A program made the position numbers and the translations under genes. A stretch of 64,000 bases of DNA from Carex sylvatica (taxonomy: Eukaryota; Streptophyta; Magnoliopsida; Poales; Cyperaceae): contig CAXKVR010000206.1 in NCBI GenBank assembly GCA_964058845.1, positions 1 through 64,000 on the forward strand, written 5' to 3'. Shown here one piece after another: positions 1 to 12,490 of the stretch. Below the pieces are notes generated by a model, which saw only the letters and a list, made by a program, of their open reading frames with translations, was not told the DNA's origin and ran no database searches. Position 1 is the first letter of the stretch; every line of letters starts with the position of its first letter.

Positions 1-93
1 AATTGGTTTGAATGGTTTGGATTTACCGTTTGAAGTCGATTTGATAGATTTTAGAGTTGGTGTTATATAGGTTGAAATGACATTGATGTTATA

Positions 94-910
94 CTAGCCA
101 AACTCTTCTTTGTGCCATCTCATATTCTTCGCTCCTGTTTTGGTTATGTACAACCTTTGTAATCGGGGTGTGATAGGTAAGTAACAGAGTATCTTTTGTG
201 GAACAAGTTTTGAGGAGGAGCTAGTTAGCTTATATATGGACTCATGGCACACATCACACTCTGTTTTATCCTTGTTTCTTTTGTAATAAAACATACAAAA
301 GTTAGGGCATACATCTATTTTCTCGTGGTCCATACCCAATTCGTCAACCAATCGCTTTGCCCGGTAGAAATTTTCTGGCATTTCTTCATCACAAGGAAGT
401 GTGCTTTTCATGAGTTGCAGTATATCATCAAAAGCTTTTTGGCTCCACTGGTGTTTCGACTTCAAAGTTATGGCACGCGTTACAAGTGACAAGACGATGT
501 GTGTCTCGCATTTTATTTCACCTGTGGCATTAAATTTCCAAAGTGGTATTTGCGATGCTTTCATCATGTCGAACCATTTCTTAGCCATTACGGTAGGTGT
601 CTCCTCATTCCAATCAAATTCTTGAGGAGCCGCATCCCTTACCAACTCCTCAATTCGATCAATGACAATGTTCAAAAGTGATGGACTGTGTGGTTGAGAG
701 CTAGCTGAAATGGAATTTAGCTCGCCGTGTCCCCACATCTTTGTTGTGGAGGTTGTCACATGATGTACACGGACATGGCATACACTGCCTTCCCTCTCGA
801 TCAACGCACACAATAGAGGGTTTGGACAATGCTGTTGCAATAAATTTGGCGACACCCTTAATGAAGTCGAGTTCAAGATTTTCACCATATTTTTCTCTAC
901 TATTGTACAT
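94..910 (-). pseudogene. TNP2-type CACTA transposase, frameshifted and truncated
   Basis: Remnant of the main transposase (TNP2/TnpD class) of a CACTA (En/Spm) DNA transposon, read right to left. The part from 910 to about 740 matches the N-terminal transposase-associated domain: it opens with MYNSREKYGENLEL and carries the CPCTSCDN cysteine motif. From about 740 leftwards homology continues in another frame, through an acidic linker to the TNP2 stretch around KRLVDELGMDHEKIDVC and a following C-x2-C pair. The frame stops after MRWHKEEFG at base 94, where family proteins normally continue for several hundred residues into the catalytic core. It is therefore both frameshifted and cut short. 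Whether it belongs with the TnpA-like gene to its right cannot be decided, because the left end of the element lies outside the window. The family assignment is by recognition of the motif pattern. Confidence 0.8.
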
Positions 911-1224
911 CCATCCCCGATCACTTGCTATATGGTGAGTTGTTTATACAAATTAGACTTAGAGTTAATTAAACAATTAATGGAGCATGCACAAATTCAT
1001 TGGGTAATTATTCTCCAAACTAGTGCATATATTGGTTTTTCTCTTCATGATTAATTTTTGTTTTTCTCTTCAGCATCAATGGCATTAAATAGGCAAAGAA
1101 TTTTGTTTTTTCTCTTCACGATTCAGGACATTAAATAGGCAATAAAAATAGCATCAACTAACCTCATGGTATTAAACAATGGTTTATTAGTCATTATTAT
1201 AGAATGTTTAACTAAACAAGGAAA

Positions 1225-1480
1225 ACCAGTAGGTGGGGAGAGCTCTAAGAGCTAAATTGGAAAGAAAATAGATGAGCTCCAAGAGAGTACATGAGTTCAG
1301 TCGGTGGAAAAAGCTCAAATAGACTACCTGAGTTTAGTTCACGCAGTCACTGGAGATAGCTGAGTTCAGTTCAGGTCACTGGGGAGAGCTCCAAGAGACT
1401 CCTTGTTTTGAGACAACCTGAGTTCAGTTTAGTTCACTGGGGAGAGCTCCAAGAGACTACCTGAGTTTAGCTAGTGAGGG
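1225..1480. repeat. Degenerate tandem repeat (GGGGAGAGCTCCAAGAGACT units)
   Basis: A stretch of imperfect repeats about 55-65 bp long. Each contains a version of CTGGGGAGAGCTCCAAGAGACT followed by CTGAGTTTAGTTCA. At least four copies are visible. It lies between the TNP2 fragment and the TnpA-like gene and may be subterminal repeat DNA of a CACTA element. A motif at about 1549-1590 (TTATTTCCAACGGTATCACC, then AATGGAAA) resembles the CACTA right-end region at 12665-12707 in the same orientation. Confidence 0.6.
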
Positions 1481-1755
1481 TTTGAAAAGAAGATAGGAGA
1501 GTAATCAGGGATAGATCCACGAAAGAAATGTATACTGAAAACAGCAGAACGATGGGAGTTATTTCCAACGGTATCACCAATGGAAATAGTGGCATCTATT
1601 TTTTGAAAACTTTTTATTTTTTTGGGCATACCCAGAGTGTACACATATTTTTTTTAAAACCCCAATAAGGAATAGTGTCTTGAGTGAATTCATTAGTAAA
1701 AATATCAAGTTCAACACACCATAAAATTCATTTCAGCACATATAAGAAAGAAAAC

Positions 1756-1945
1756 GCATTGTAAATTCAATTCAACACACATCCTATTTAAGTTAAAATA
1801 TACATTCAATTCAACGCACATCCTAATTTTAGCATACCACAAAAACTTTTCAACACATCCTAAGTTAAGCAGACCATAAATTCAATTCAACACATCCTAA
1901 GTTAACCAGACCACAAATTCAATTCAAAACATCCTAATTTAGACT
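1756..1945. repeat. Tandem repeat, AATTCAATTCAACACATCC units
   Basis: Four to five imperfect copies of a 35-45 bp unit containing AATTCAATTCAACACATCC, several followed by TAAGTTAA and CAGACCA. The rest of 925-1981 is AT-rich DNA in which I see no gene. Confidence 0.6.
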
Positions 1946-2935
1946 AATTTATTATAGACTTAGAGTTAAACACAATGACAGTCATGGCTGAGTGTCCTCT
2001 CCCCCTCTCGAATTTCCCTCTGATGGGTTGGGGTTCGCTTCACTTCCATTATGACCCTTGTCAGCATTGGACTCTGAAGTTTCCTCCTACAAATTGATGG
2101 TAAAATATTATTTTGGTACAAGTCTTTTAATTTTGATATAAATTGTTAGTTTTTAGCGGTGAAGTACCATACATTAAACGGTGGAGGGCTCATTCCAAAA
2201 CCCTTGAAGAGCTTTGCAAAACATGCATTTGTGTACTTATTGTTTCTTTGAAGAGCTTCCATTTCAGCATGGTATCGCCTTTCTCGGGCAAGCATCTCAT
2301 TAGCAAACGCGGTTTGTTCAGCTACCAATAACTGTGCCACTTCTTCCTGTGTGAAATTCTTATTGGCATCTGTAGCAGAGGTGGCAGTGCTCCTGGTTGG
2401 ACTGAATGGGGATGCCTTCACCGTCTCGAGTACTTGGGTTGACTTGCTGGTTCTTCCCCGGAACCCAAACCCATATAACCTGCCTCTTTTATCTTCTCCA
2501 GTAACAACATGCTCCCAGATTTTTTCTTCTTCCATCATATCCCTGCACTCCCCCTTAAGTGAAACAAACTTTTCCTACAGTGAGTTAACAGTGGTTAACA
2601 GTGAGTTATGGCATTCCAAGTACTAAATCAAATAAAACTATCTAAAACAGTCAACAAAAATAAAATGCTCCAAAAGAGTGCACGATTAAACATCTCATAA
2701 AATGCTCTAAAACAATCAACATAAATAAAATGAATTGTACAACATTACATAAGAGTACTCTTTGGCTCTGGATAACGTAGTTATCTAAATTATAACTCCA
2801 AGATCCCCATTGCTCTATATTTTTAATTCATGTAATAGTTATCTATATATTTTTTTTACCCCTAAACCCACTAACACCAGTATAACCTTAAAGACTTCAA
2901 TAAAAATAAGAAAAAATAGTCTTGTCAGACTATCT

Positions 2936-3000
2936 CTCCAAGGGCCTTTTATGCATATTTCAGATGAACTCCAAGGGTCTTTTATGCATATTTCATATAA
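2936..3000. repeat. 33-bp direct repeat in an intron
   Basis: Two copies of a 33-bp unit (CTCCAAGGGCCTTTTATGCA and its continuation) stand side by side. They are flanked by a longer direct repeat containing ATAGTCTTGTCAGACT and an AATAAAAATAAG run. They lie in a non-coding part of the TnpA-like pseudogene. Confidence 0.7.
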
Positions 3001-4195
3001 ATAGTCTTGTCAGACTTTAATAAAAATAAGAAAAATAGTAGTTGCCCACCAAATTAACCTTAAAGACTTCATGCAATGGTACGAATCTCAAATTTATCAC
3101 TGAAATTAAAATAGGTCAAGTCCCAAAACCTTGACACTATGTCATGCCCTAAAATCTCAAGTTAAACCACAGTTACTCTAAGAATTAAGCCTAATAGGAG
3201 GTCAGTCAGACCACAAGGTTGTCAAAATGTTCAAATTGAAACAGTGAACAAAGAAAGGGGATTTCCGCTGCATCTTTTGCCCGCTGGTTGACGTACTCCA
3301 TACTCCCCATTTTCTTGTGCATGTGTGTTATATCAAAAATATCCTTCAATCCAACAAAATCGCCCTTCTCCTTTTTCTGAATGTTGTTAATTTGAGATTG
3401 GTTAGTGATGTTGATAAAAAAATTAAATTAGGTATGAATCTAAATAATGGAGTTTTTCAATACCAATGCTTGCTTGTGCCGAAACATGCTCCTCGAACCA
3501 GTGACATGAAAGATGATATCTTTGCAATTCTTTGTTCTGTTGTCACGGTTGGTGGCTGATTGTTTTCTCCAGGTGTGCGTCGACCATACATCGCACAACT
3601 CCTTCCAATATTATATGTTCTTACACCATTTGGGAGGAAATTCTTTCCATGACTCCTTATTCTCCCCAATTTTATTTGTAAACCTTGCTCTTGTTTCATT
3701 CAGTTCACCCTGGTAAGCTTCCACCATTATTTTCTCGAATACATGAAGACAACTCCCGATTCTTTCTTGAGGCCCCCATGAATACCTCTACAGAAATTGT
3801 TGTAAAATAACCAACACCTTGTCTGCGATGGAAACATATTGTAGGAACTATATGGTCTCGGCAAGTTCTCTAAAGTTAAAACCCTAATTGTGGTTATCGC
3901 CTTGGTGCAATTTGGAACGGACGCGAACTCCGCATCCCCAACCACTTTCAACTTTGGTCTGTCAGCTGGTTGCACCGGGTCACGAGGCTTCCCAAGACCC
4001 CGACCGCACACCACATTAGATTTCCTCTTGTTTCTCTTTCGCTTCTTCTTTTCAGCTAATGCTTGAGCTACTGACACGTCAAGTTCTCTTCCACAGGCTT
4101 GGTAAGCTTCAGGGACCGAATGGAAGGACCAACACAACCGGCACCTAATACTGCCATCATCGCTATACTCCACTGGAGTACTGGCAGCTTCACCT

Positions 4196-4440
4196 TCCAT
4201 AAATTGTTCAGCTGATGAGAGCGGTGACCCAGTTTGTTCAGCCGGGGGATCCAGTGCCATAAATTATTCAGGCGATGAGTCTGGTGACCTAGTTTGATCA
4301 GTCGGGGGATCCGGTGACATAAATTATTCAGCCGATGAGTCCGGTGACCCAGTTTGTTCAGCCGAGGGATCCGGTGCCATAAATTGTTCAGCCGATGAGT
4401 CCGGTGACCCAGTTTGTTCAGCTGAGTATCCGGTGACATA
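4196..4440. repeat. 60-bp minisatellite, four copies
   Basis: Four tandem copies of a 60-bp unit with the core CCGATGAGTCCGGTGACCCA and a GTTCAGCCGGGGGATCCGGTG part. The unit length is a multiple of three, so a frame through it gives a 20-residue peptide repeat. It lies inside the broken TnpA-like gene and interrupts the link between its proline-rich and basic parts. Confidence 0.85.
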
Positions 4441-4919
4441 AATTGAACAGTCCCAAGAGGTTTTTGAGGGTTGGTATGCGTTTGTTCTGGCCATGACTTG
4501 TCAGCAGGTCCCCATGATTCCCAGTCCTATAACAGCTGAGGGGATTCGTACGAATCCCAAGGTGACCTGGCAGTTTGTGGCCTAGTGGATGACCCTGTCT
4601 GAGCCGCAGCTATGTTGGCTCGAGTTTGGTCATCACTTGCTGTATGTGGCTGAGGGGATGGCCCGGACTGGACAGTAGGTGTTATGCTGCTGGTCTTGGA
4701 CTGGGCACGATGGGGTGGGGGTGGACCTGGGCCAAACCATATTATGGCATGTGAGGAGGATGCCTCTAACAGTGTTGGCAGCTTGGTGGCAAGTACCTCT
4801 GGTTTAATAAGTTCTGAAGGATTGGGATGCGGTTCTACAACACTCGTATTGAGCCTCGCCGATCTCCGACGGGTTTGGTTCATGCTCGCCTTGTCAGTCT
4901 TCTTATTATTCCTGGATTG

Positions 4920-5185
4920 TGATGAGTTCGGGGGCGGGGGCAGGGGCCAGTGTGGTGGCAGCTGATGAACTGTGTGCTCCTTGTTTTGAGCCGGTGGCGA
5001 AATGGGGTGGGATGCTTCCGGTGTCAGTAACAGTGGCGGTAATGGGTTCGGGTTCGGGGTCGGGGGCGGTGGCAACTGATGAACTGTGTGATCCTTGTTT
5101 TGAGTCGGTGGCAGAAGGGAGTGGGATGCCTCCAGAGTTGGTGACAGTGGCGGTGACGGGTTCGGGGGCCTTGGCAGATTTAGTC
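4920..5185. repeat. Tandem duplication of about 123 bp (proline-rich coding)
   Basis: Two copies of a roughly 123-bp segment with the shared core GGCAACTGATGAACTGTGTG (once with AGCTG) and a GGTTCGGGGxCGGGGGCGG stretch. In the minus-strand frame they encode two proline-rich peptides each ending HTVHQLPP. This explains the high GC content here compared with the surrounding DNA. Confidence 0.75.
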
Positions 5186-6006
5186 TCGAAGATTTTTGAC
5201 ATTGAATTAGAACGAACTGGGAGGCATCACCGTACGTAGCATTATTTTCTGAAACAATTAACACATATTAATAAAACGAATAAATCAATAATAATAAAAA
5301 CTCAAATATTAATATGCCTCTATTTACCATTCTAAATTTATTAATATATCACATATTAATAAAACAAATTAGGGCAGTAATTAATAAAAGAGCAAATACT
5401 GGACAGTATGTGTCAATATACCAAAATATCAGTTAGTCCGTCAATCTTGTGGTTCTAGCCTTCAACCAAAACTCCAACAAAATATGATTTGTACCACCTA
5501 GATGCTAACTTATAAAGAAATTAGAAAGAGATTTATTACAACTTTTCTTTTTACTGCCAATTAGAAAGAAATTATACCAAAGTTAGAAAGAACTATATAC
5601 TGACTCAAAGTTACATCAAATTGAATCCAGAAACAAATAAATAGCCCAACCCTAAACTTGCTTAAAAATAGTATTTCTCAATTTAGAGTTTAGATCAAAT
5701 AAATAAAAACTGATAAATACCCCAAATTTAGATCAAATAAATAGAAACAAATAAATAGCCCAGTTTAGAAATTGGATAAAACTTGTTATATTTCTCAGTT
5801 CTAACACCCACTGACAACATAATCGTGGAAACCCTTCTAAACCCTAAACCTCATTTAGAAACCTAATATCAGGTTTTAAATTTTTTCCTATTTGCTGACA
5901 ACCCAACTCTCAAGATAAACCCTAATTTAAAATAGTACCAGAGTTTGAAGGCTGCTCGAGTTCCGGCGACGCCTTTCTCCGATGTGTACGGTTCACTCTG
6001 TCCATC

Positions 6007-8272
6007 GATGCAATGCAGGTTTTAGAAAGAGAGTGGGTTGAGGGAGGATCGCGAGAGAGGGAGAAGCTGACGATCGTTTGAGCACAAAGTGGCTGAGAGG
6101 GAGAGCTTAGCTGACGATCGGTTTCTTCTCTTTTAGTGAGTTGTTTGGAAGAGGTGCTGCACAGTGGGCGTTTGGTTTAAAAAAAAAAGGCTAAGTAACA
6201 GAGTAGATAGCATTCAAGTCCTAGAGGCCATTTACGATGGATACACCCACCCAATGTATAAATCACCTGAGGTCACTCGAATTTTAATGTTAACTCGGGA
6301 CCATTTGATCTAAGTTGGTACGATTATTAAAGAATCGATATTATTTTTGGTGGGCTGGATCGGAACACAAAAATTATGCCACCACACCAAAATGGTCCTC
6401 ATGCTCAAATCCTTGTAATGGAGACAGTCATTTTCTGATCAACACCCTTCATTGCCCATCAGACGGCTAGTATTAGCAGACTATGTAATTTAAGTGTTTG
6501 TTTTACAATAAATAGTATGATTAAATTCCTAAAAAAAAATCTCTTAATTTAAACATACCCTGTTAACATATAATGAATATAATTGTCAATTTCATATAAT
6601 TTCATAAACATCTTCCCCTTCACATTAAGATAATAATTACGGACCATTCATTTTCATTTTAAAATTTAACGATCGATCTTTAATAATATAATTCCAAATT
6701 AATTTTTGAATGATCAAGGAAAAATATTTTACCTAACAGTAAAATAAAAACAGAAGTTTCGATATGGCGGAACTTCGATCTAACGTATTCTTATTGTGGC
6801 CATACGATGTTTGTGTATTCCACCAGGTTGATATATAGGTAAGCAAACATCAAATCTCACCCAACTCCACTACAATGATCTAAATGTGATAATCTTCAAG
6901 TTTAACTGTTCTGATCGACTGTCGGACAATATATATTTATGGGTCTTCATTAACTTATACTACAAGAGTTAATGTTCTATGTTGATGCTTGAAGGATATG
7001 AGATATTGATGCAACAAATATGCTATATTATTTTTTCATACAAATTATTCAACACTTCATAAACATGTTATTTTATACATTATTGTGTAAATTTAATTTA
7101 TCAAGTTTGCAATTCAATTTTCTTCCTAACTTTAACATTGACAGCTCCAATTTATATGTGATTTTTTTAACACATTAGTTCTGACTACGAGCAGCGCTTT
7201 CATATACAATCACATAAGCTTTCAACATATTACTTAAACTGCATGAAGATTAAACTGCACTGTCCATTTAAAATAACCTTAAATTGTCCAAAAAATTCAG
7301 TCTCTCTGAATAGACACGTGGCAGTCTTCATACCGCTTTGTGTATCTGGACCGCTCTTTTTAACTTTGCATGAATCCGATAATCCGTGCTTTCCTAAATC
7401 TCAAAGTTTATCCTTAATCTCAAAGAGAAGAGATTACATCTCAAACTGTAATTCGATTTGAAACCCTAGCTTCTTGTTTTTTCCACTTCCCCCTGCAAAC
7501 TCCAAAAACTTAGGCGAAAAATCATTTTTGTTTCCCCCCCATTCGCACCATGCTTCTCCCCCAAATTTTTTGAGAGGCATATAAGTGGCCGCCCAAACTA
7601 TCCTCTAACTTCAACCCCCACTTTCACACTCCTCCCGTATCCTCTCACTTTCTCACATTGCGCTCCCTCACATATCACTATCAACTAGTTTTAGGGTTAA
7701 GCACCTCATTACCTCTCTTTCTGATAGCACATCACCTGTCTTGCTGGGAAATCAGGAGGGGGAAGAAAGTATCTTCTCCAATACAAACTTATTGGGTAAG
7801 CCCCCTAAAATACTTTGATTTAAATTCATTTATTTGTTATTTTTATGAGAATGAGATGCGATTGTGATTTTAGTTGAATTTATTTGCGTTAACCTCTTCA
7901 TATGCTAGGAATTAGTTTGGAATTAAAATATACGACTACCACTTGTTTGATTTGTTGTGGTTCTAGTTGATTCTATTTACTTAATTGATAAAAATATACA
8001 ACCCTAACCTAAGTGCAGACCATGCATCCTTATTGAGTAACTAGTGTCTGTCATATACTCGGTTAGTGTCATGTGCTTGTTTAGTGTCAATTGAAAGTAA
8101 AGTTCATGAAAAATTATCTTGGTTAGTGTCATGTGCTTCCATTTCTCATCTTTATTATGAGTTGTGATTCTTGTTGATTCTATTTACTTAGTTGATTCTA
8201 GTTGATTTTATCATGTGCTTGCCTTTCTGATGTGTAACACCATTTTTATTTATTTTTACTATCACAACAGAA
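6007..8272. other. Interval between opposed TnpA-like genes, no intact gene
   Basis: AT-rich DNA separating the 5' ends of two divergently oriented TnpA-like pseudogenes. The side next to 6006 looks like a leader, with GAGAGGGAGA-rich sequence at 6030-6110. The stretch 7440-7790 resembles a plant 5' untranslated leader for the plus-strand gene: AAACCCTAGC, pyrimidine-rich tracts and a possible donor GGGTAAG near 7795, with the acceptor CACAACAG just before 8271. The block 6641-6790 is homologous to 58797-58945 inside the CACTA element near the right end of the window. No other gene is seen. Confidence 0.5.
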
Positions 8273-11121
8273 ATGGCTCATAAAAAGTATGTTCTTACAA
8301 GAGCAACTCGTAAACATCACTCCAAGAGAAACGTTACTTCACAACCAGTTCTTTAGGTTGGCGAGGATTCAAATGCTAACCTTGAAGGTGAAATTACACA
8401 ACCATAACCGCCAAAGAAAAAGGGACGGGGGGCCGAAAAGATACAAAAATCAACCGAGGTAGTGGAGGACCGACCAATAATCTGGCTAATTTCGGATTGT
8501 GAGTTCACCTGCGATGAAAAACCATACAAAATAACAGCAGCAATAACTAGGTACAGCCTCTAATTGTAAGACAATTTTTGAGTTATATTATATATATTCA
8601 GTTATATTGTAAGTACAACCTCTAATTGCAATAACTAGGTACAACCTCCTAAATCTGAATCATATATATTCAATTATATTATACATTAAAAGACAATTTT
8701 TGAGTTAAAATTAGATCCATTATAATATCTGCTTTGTTATTTAAAAACCAGCCGGGTAATTACTATTTGACAGTTACTCTAGCATTTTCATTTGGATATG
8801 CATGTGAAGACCTATATCATATAAAAATAATTAATCGCTTTTTTACATCTTAATGTTACCTTGTTTCATATTGACCTAATAATTTCCTTTTCTATCACTA
8901 GGCTAGCCCTAAATCACATGTCGGGCCCGTTGAGAAGCTTCTTGTCATTTGATGACACAACGAAGAAAAATATTGAGTTCTTATTTTTGGGACCATATAT
9001 TTATTTTTAAACTTTTTTTTAAAGGAGAATCTTGGCAGAAAACAGGTTCCTAAAACAAAATTAGATGGAGTTCCATAACCTGGATTAACAGTTCACATAA
9101 AAGAAATGTCAATACAGAATTTAGCGTATAAATAAATTGGAATTAAAATATATGTTGAACTAGTTATAGAAAAACAGTAGCACACTGCAGTTTAGGATAT
9201 GCATATATACACAAATATAGCCTAGCTACTGATGACTGTGCTATGCTTTTTCAAACAGATAGCATAATGCTGGCTCTCTAATATGTATATTCAAATGCAA
9301 TTCTTGAAACTTATTTTAATTTTTGATATACACAAATGCAATTATGGAAATATTAAAACAAGGACCACTGTTAATACTATGCATATTTATTTTTTTACAG
9401 AAAAAATTCAGATACAAAGAAGGGGTAGACCGAAAATATTGTCGAGATGTTCTGGAGGCCATAACAACTAAAAGGTACATGGAGGAGCTACACGAGGCAC
9501 GAGACTACTGCTTTAAAAAATGGGAACACAACAAACAGGCATGGGAGGAATACATTCCCCATTGGTGCCTTGACCACCCTTATTGGCAGGGTTTGTGTGA
9601 TATCTTCTTCACAAAGGATTGGCAAAATATGAGTAGAAAATACCACATTAACCGCACAAAGTCGAGACTATGAGTTGCCAATCACTGTGGATCAACCAGC
9701 TCCCACCAGCATTTTGGTAAAATGGTAAGCTTCATCATCAAATATTATGTTCCCAAATTTAAAATATTTGTAATTTACATATTCATCTGACTGTTTGTTT
9801 GTTCCTTTTCATGTGGAGACAAAATTAAATAATGGAAAATAGCCATCAATGGGGGTACTTTACCTCCATACTCATAGTTGTCGAGTAGATGGAAAATCAC
9901 TTGTTGTTGTCCAAATAAAATCTGCCATAACAAATATTTCTGAACCTAATGAAAACACAGATGGTAACAGGGTTCCGGATACAAGTACCGATGAGCCTAG
10001 CACACAGGTTGTAGATTATGATATCAACTCCTTGCGTTTTACCAACTCGGACGCAAAAGCAGTTTATGTAAGTTGTATTATTTAAATTAATGTACATTTA
10101 TTGTTAACCTTAGTAAGGTCAAAATAAATAGGGTTAATTTTTAGATTTTTTAGAGTTTTTAATAGTAAATTGGTATTGATGAACTGACTGGTCCTGATGT
10201 AATTTAAGTGTTTTATAACATTAAAGATTGATACTGCTGATAATGATCATGATTGTAGGAATAATAATATAGTAATTTTATGATACAATGCACAATGCAG
10301 CTTGGTCAGTTTTATGGATCAATAATATAAATAGTGGTGTATGAAGGGCAATAGTTAATGAGCCAAGACATGGGTTCTTCTAATTAATTTTTTTAGTTCT
10401 CTTATAGCAACAACTGGGGGCTGATCGGGCAATAATCTATTTTCATATGGTTTCTACTACATTGCAACTCATAGGAAAAAATGAAGGACATGACTGCTGA
10501 TTCAGGCAATACCGACATGGATGAGAGCACCATGTATCTAACAGCTATTGACGGATCAAGCCACGGTAGGGTGCGGGGATTTGGAAGCACGCTACAACAC
10601 AATGTGAAAACAACAACCACCTGAGCCAGGACAAAACACACATCTTCTTCTGTTTCTGGGTTGACAGACAATGGAGGGCATATAATCCATACTCGCGAAG
10701 AACTACAAATCATGTTAGCTGACCGTGATCGTCTTCTTGATGAGGAAAGGGCCCTGAGGGATAGAAAAATGACAACTTATGACTTTTAATTCAGTAAATT
10801 ATTCAGCGCGTATAGGGAACTAAGGCCTACTTCAGAGGTACTTAAAACACACTTGATGGTTAATTTTTCTAGAATTAAATTTTTCTTTGCTGTTGAGTTT
10901 AGGGTTTAGGGTTTAGGGTATACTGCCACTTGAGGGTTATAAATTTTCTCATTTATGAGATATGGCAGTATACCATCAAACAGTTGAGTTTTCTTTTCTA
11001 TGGTAGTATACTAATATTACGTCATGCATTCACATTGTTTAACTTAGGATGGCGTAAACAGTCCTGGAACTCAGCACGATGTCATGGGAAATCTTCTTTC
11101 TCTCCAGGCCACTCTTAACTG
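8273..11121 (+). pseudogene. Second TnpA-like CACTA gene (Transposase_24 type), broken
   Basis: A plus-strand relative of the gene at 1982-6006. The likely start is ATG 8273, just after a CACAACAG acceptor, beginning MAHKKYVLTRATRKHHSKRN. Two stop codons follow within 50 codons, before and inside the segment leading to a PPKKKGRGAEKIQKS basic region. The best conserved exon is about 9400-9672. It contains YCRDVLEAITTKRYMEEL, then WEEYIPHWC, YWQGLCDIFFTKDWQNMS and NRTKSR, matching the YWKELCDVWS region of the minus-strand copy. Further downstream, 10680-10838 has a charged helical segment (REELQIMLADRDRLLDEERA) and a SKLF motif before a GT donor. A short last exon after TTTAACTTAG at 11048 ends CTLNC-like at 11121. 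Exon joins are inferred. Being open in places but interrupted early, it is treated as a pseudogene. Confidence 0.68.
10898..10918. repeat. Interstitial telomere-type repeat (TTTAGGG)3
   Basis: Three perfect copies of the plant telomere unit TTTAGGG lie in an intron-like part of the second TnpA-like gene. A second telomere-like run (CCCTAAA-type, about 16402-16425) occurs further right. These are too short to indicate a chromosome end. Confidence 0.85.
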
Positions 11122-11189
11122 TAGAACATAAGTCATGCTTTCAAATTTAACTTATGATGAAAACTCAAATATTAGGACAAAGGTCAACA

Positions 11190-11620
11190 AAGGTTGTTTG
11201 CAGTTTACATAAGTTCTTTATGAGAGGGTTTGGCTATATACACCCTCAAGTAAATAATATATCATGTTTCTGTTTACTTGAAACATATACACTCTCAGTT
11301 TGCATAAGTTCTTTACTTGAGGATTTCTTTACTTGAGGGTTTGCATATATCATGTTTCTGTTTCTATTTTTGTTTGCAATTTGCATAAGTTCTTTATAAC
11401 AATGTATATGCCTAAATTCTTTACTTGAGGGTGTATATGCCTAAAGTGAACTGCTGGTTATTTAGTCTTGTTGTATAAAGTGAAGAAATATTTAATTTAT
11501 ATGCATAAATTCTTTACTTGAGTGTGTATATGCCTAAAGCGAACTACTGGTCACCCAATGGTGTGAAGTGAAAAATTCTTTAGTTTGAGGGTGTATATGC
11601 CTAAATTCTTTACATGTTGT
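11190..11620. repeat. Irregular repeat array (TTCTTTACTTGAGGGTGTAT units)
   Basis: Six or more scattered copies of TTCTTTACTTGAGGGTGTAT or shortened versions, several followed by ATGCCTAAA. The array lies just downstream of the plus-strand TnpA-like gene, in what would be the 3' part of the CACTA element. Confidence 0.65.
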
Positions 11621-11968
11621 TTCTTCGTGTTATACATAGGGTCTTGCTATTCCTATGCAGCCAAACCTTGGAAGTGGTTTTCCAAGCACTACTAAATCAA
11701 ACTCAAGTAGGAAATGATGACAATACAAGGGGTGAAGACGAGTGGTTTTAATGTGCAAAAGTGCACATTTTTTTGTGAATCTACAAGTTCTAACACATGA
11801 CAACCAATAAGGAAGCTTATTTTGTGAATTTTTGTTAACACAGTGGGTATATTTTGGGTACAAATATTGCCAATGATGCAATTAGATAGTACTGTTGTTG
11901 TAATGGGGGATTGTAAATTATGGGAGAATGCATGATGACTATACTATGTTCATGCTTTATATATATGA

Positions 11969-12107
11969 AATGTGCTTTCCATCTATTTATTTGATGTTTT
12001 TATGTTTATCTAGTTTGATGGTAAGTGTTAAATGCCATAATCAATTTATGAATGTGCTTTCCATCTATTTATTGATGTTTTTATGTTTATCTAGTTTGAT
12101 GGTAAGT
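11969..12107. repeat. Tandem duplication of about 80 bp
   Basis: Two adjacent copies beginning TGTGCTTTCCATCTATTTAT and ending TTTGATGGTAAGTG, differing by a single base loss and a few changes at the junction. Non-coding. Confidence 0.85.
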
Positions 12108-12239
12108 GGGGAATGCGTGGGAGTACCGAATTGGTACATGGAGGGTTGTAGAATGAAGGCATACAGATTGGTATAATGCCATTTAGCATTTCCATGGGTG
12201 TTCCTTTGGAGGATTTTCATGCAAATAGTATCCCATGGA

Positions 12240-12490
12240 ATAAATCTGGTGGGCCCCACAAAAGCCTCCCTTGAAAATAAATTGGTGGGCCCCATGTTTG
12301 CTAGCCTTGGAAATACTGGAGTGGGTCCCACATACCTGTCTTGGAAATACTGGGGTGGGACCCACATACGCTGCCCTTGGAAATAAATAGGTGGGCCCCT
12401 GTCCGTTGGCCTTGGAAATAATCGGGTAGGGTCCACTTATGCTGTCTTGGAAATACTTATGTGGTCCCACGTTCTCTACCATTGGAAAAA
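12240..12490. repeat. Subterminal repeats of a CACTA element (about 36 bp units)
   Basis: About seven imperfect copies of a 34-38 bp unit with the pattern GGTGGGNCCCAC followed by CCTTGGAAATA. Arrays of short repeats next to the ends are typical of CACTA elements, where TnpA binds them. The terminus lies about 250 bp to the right. The open frames through this array are only a consequence of its repeat structure. Confidence 0.75.

Larger units (their letters stand above)
1982..6006 (-). pseudogene. TnpA-like CACTA protein gene (Transposase_24 type), broken
   Basis: A multi-exon gene of the plant Ptta/En/Spm (TnpA-like) class, read right to left. A likely first exon starts with ATG at about 6006 and ends at a GT near 5940. 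Next comes a proline-rich region (5264-4527) with an internal duplication and a basic RRRSARLN motif, then a low-complexity repeat block, a basic stretch (KKRKRNKRKS, about 4040) and a conserved region at 3700-3470. That region reads FTNKIGENKESWKEF, then YWKELCDVWS, with a TAA stop just before YWKEL. A 3' exon (2574-2173) holds GEDKRGRLYGFGFRG and a coiled-coil stretch ending PPPFN at a GT donor. The last exon (2089-1982) ends EDTQP-stop after a TTTGTAG acceptor. The in-frame stop and frame changes make it a pseudogene. It resembles the opposed gene at 8273-11121. Exon limits are inferred from splice-site consensus. Confidence 0.72.

Noticed and set aside
4068..4439. Minus-strand frame with repeated LNKLGHRTHRLNNL peptide
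   Set aside because: It is an alternative frame through the 60-bp minisatellite, not a conserved protein.
10898..10918. Telomere or chromosome end
   Set aside because: Only three units, in the middle of transposon-derived DNA; at most an interstitial telomere motif.
12065..12482. Minus-strand frames with repeated GPT/FPR peptides
   Set aside because: They follow from the 36-bp subterminal repeat array of the CACTA element.
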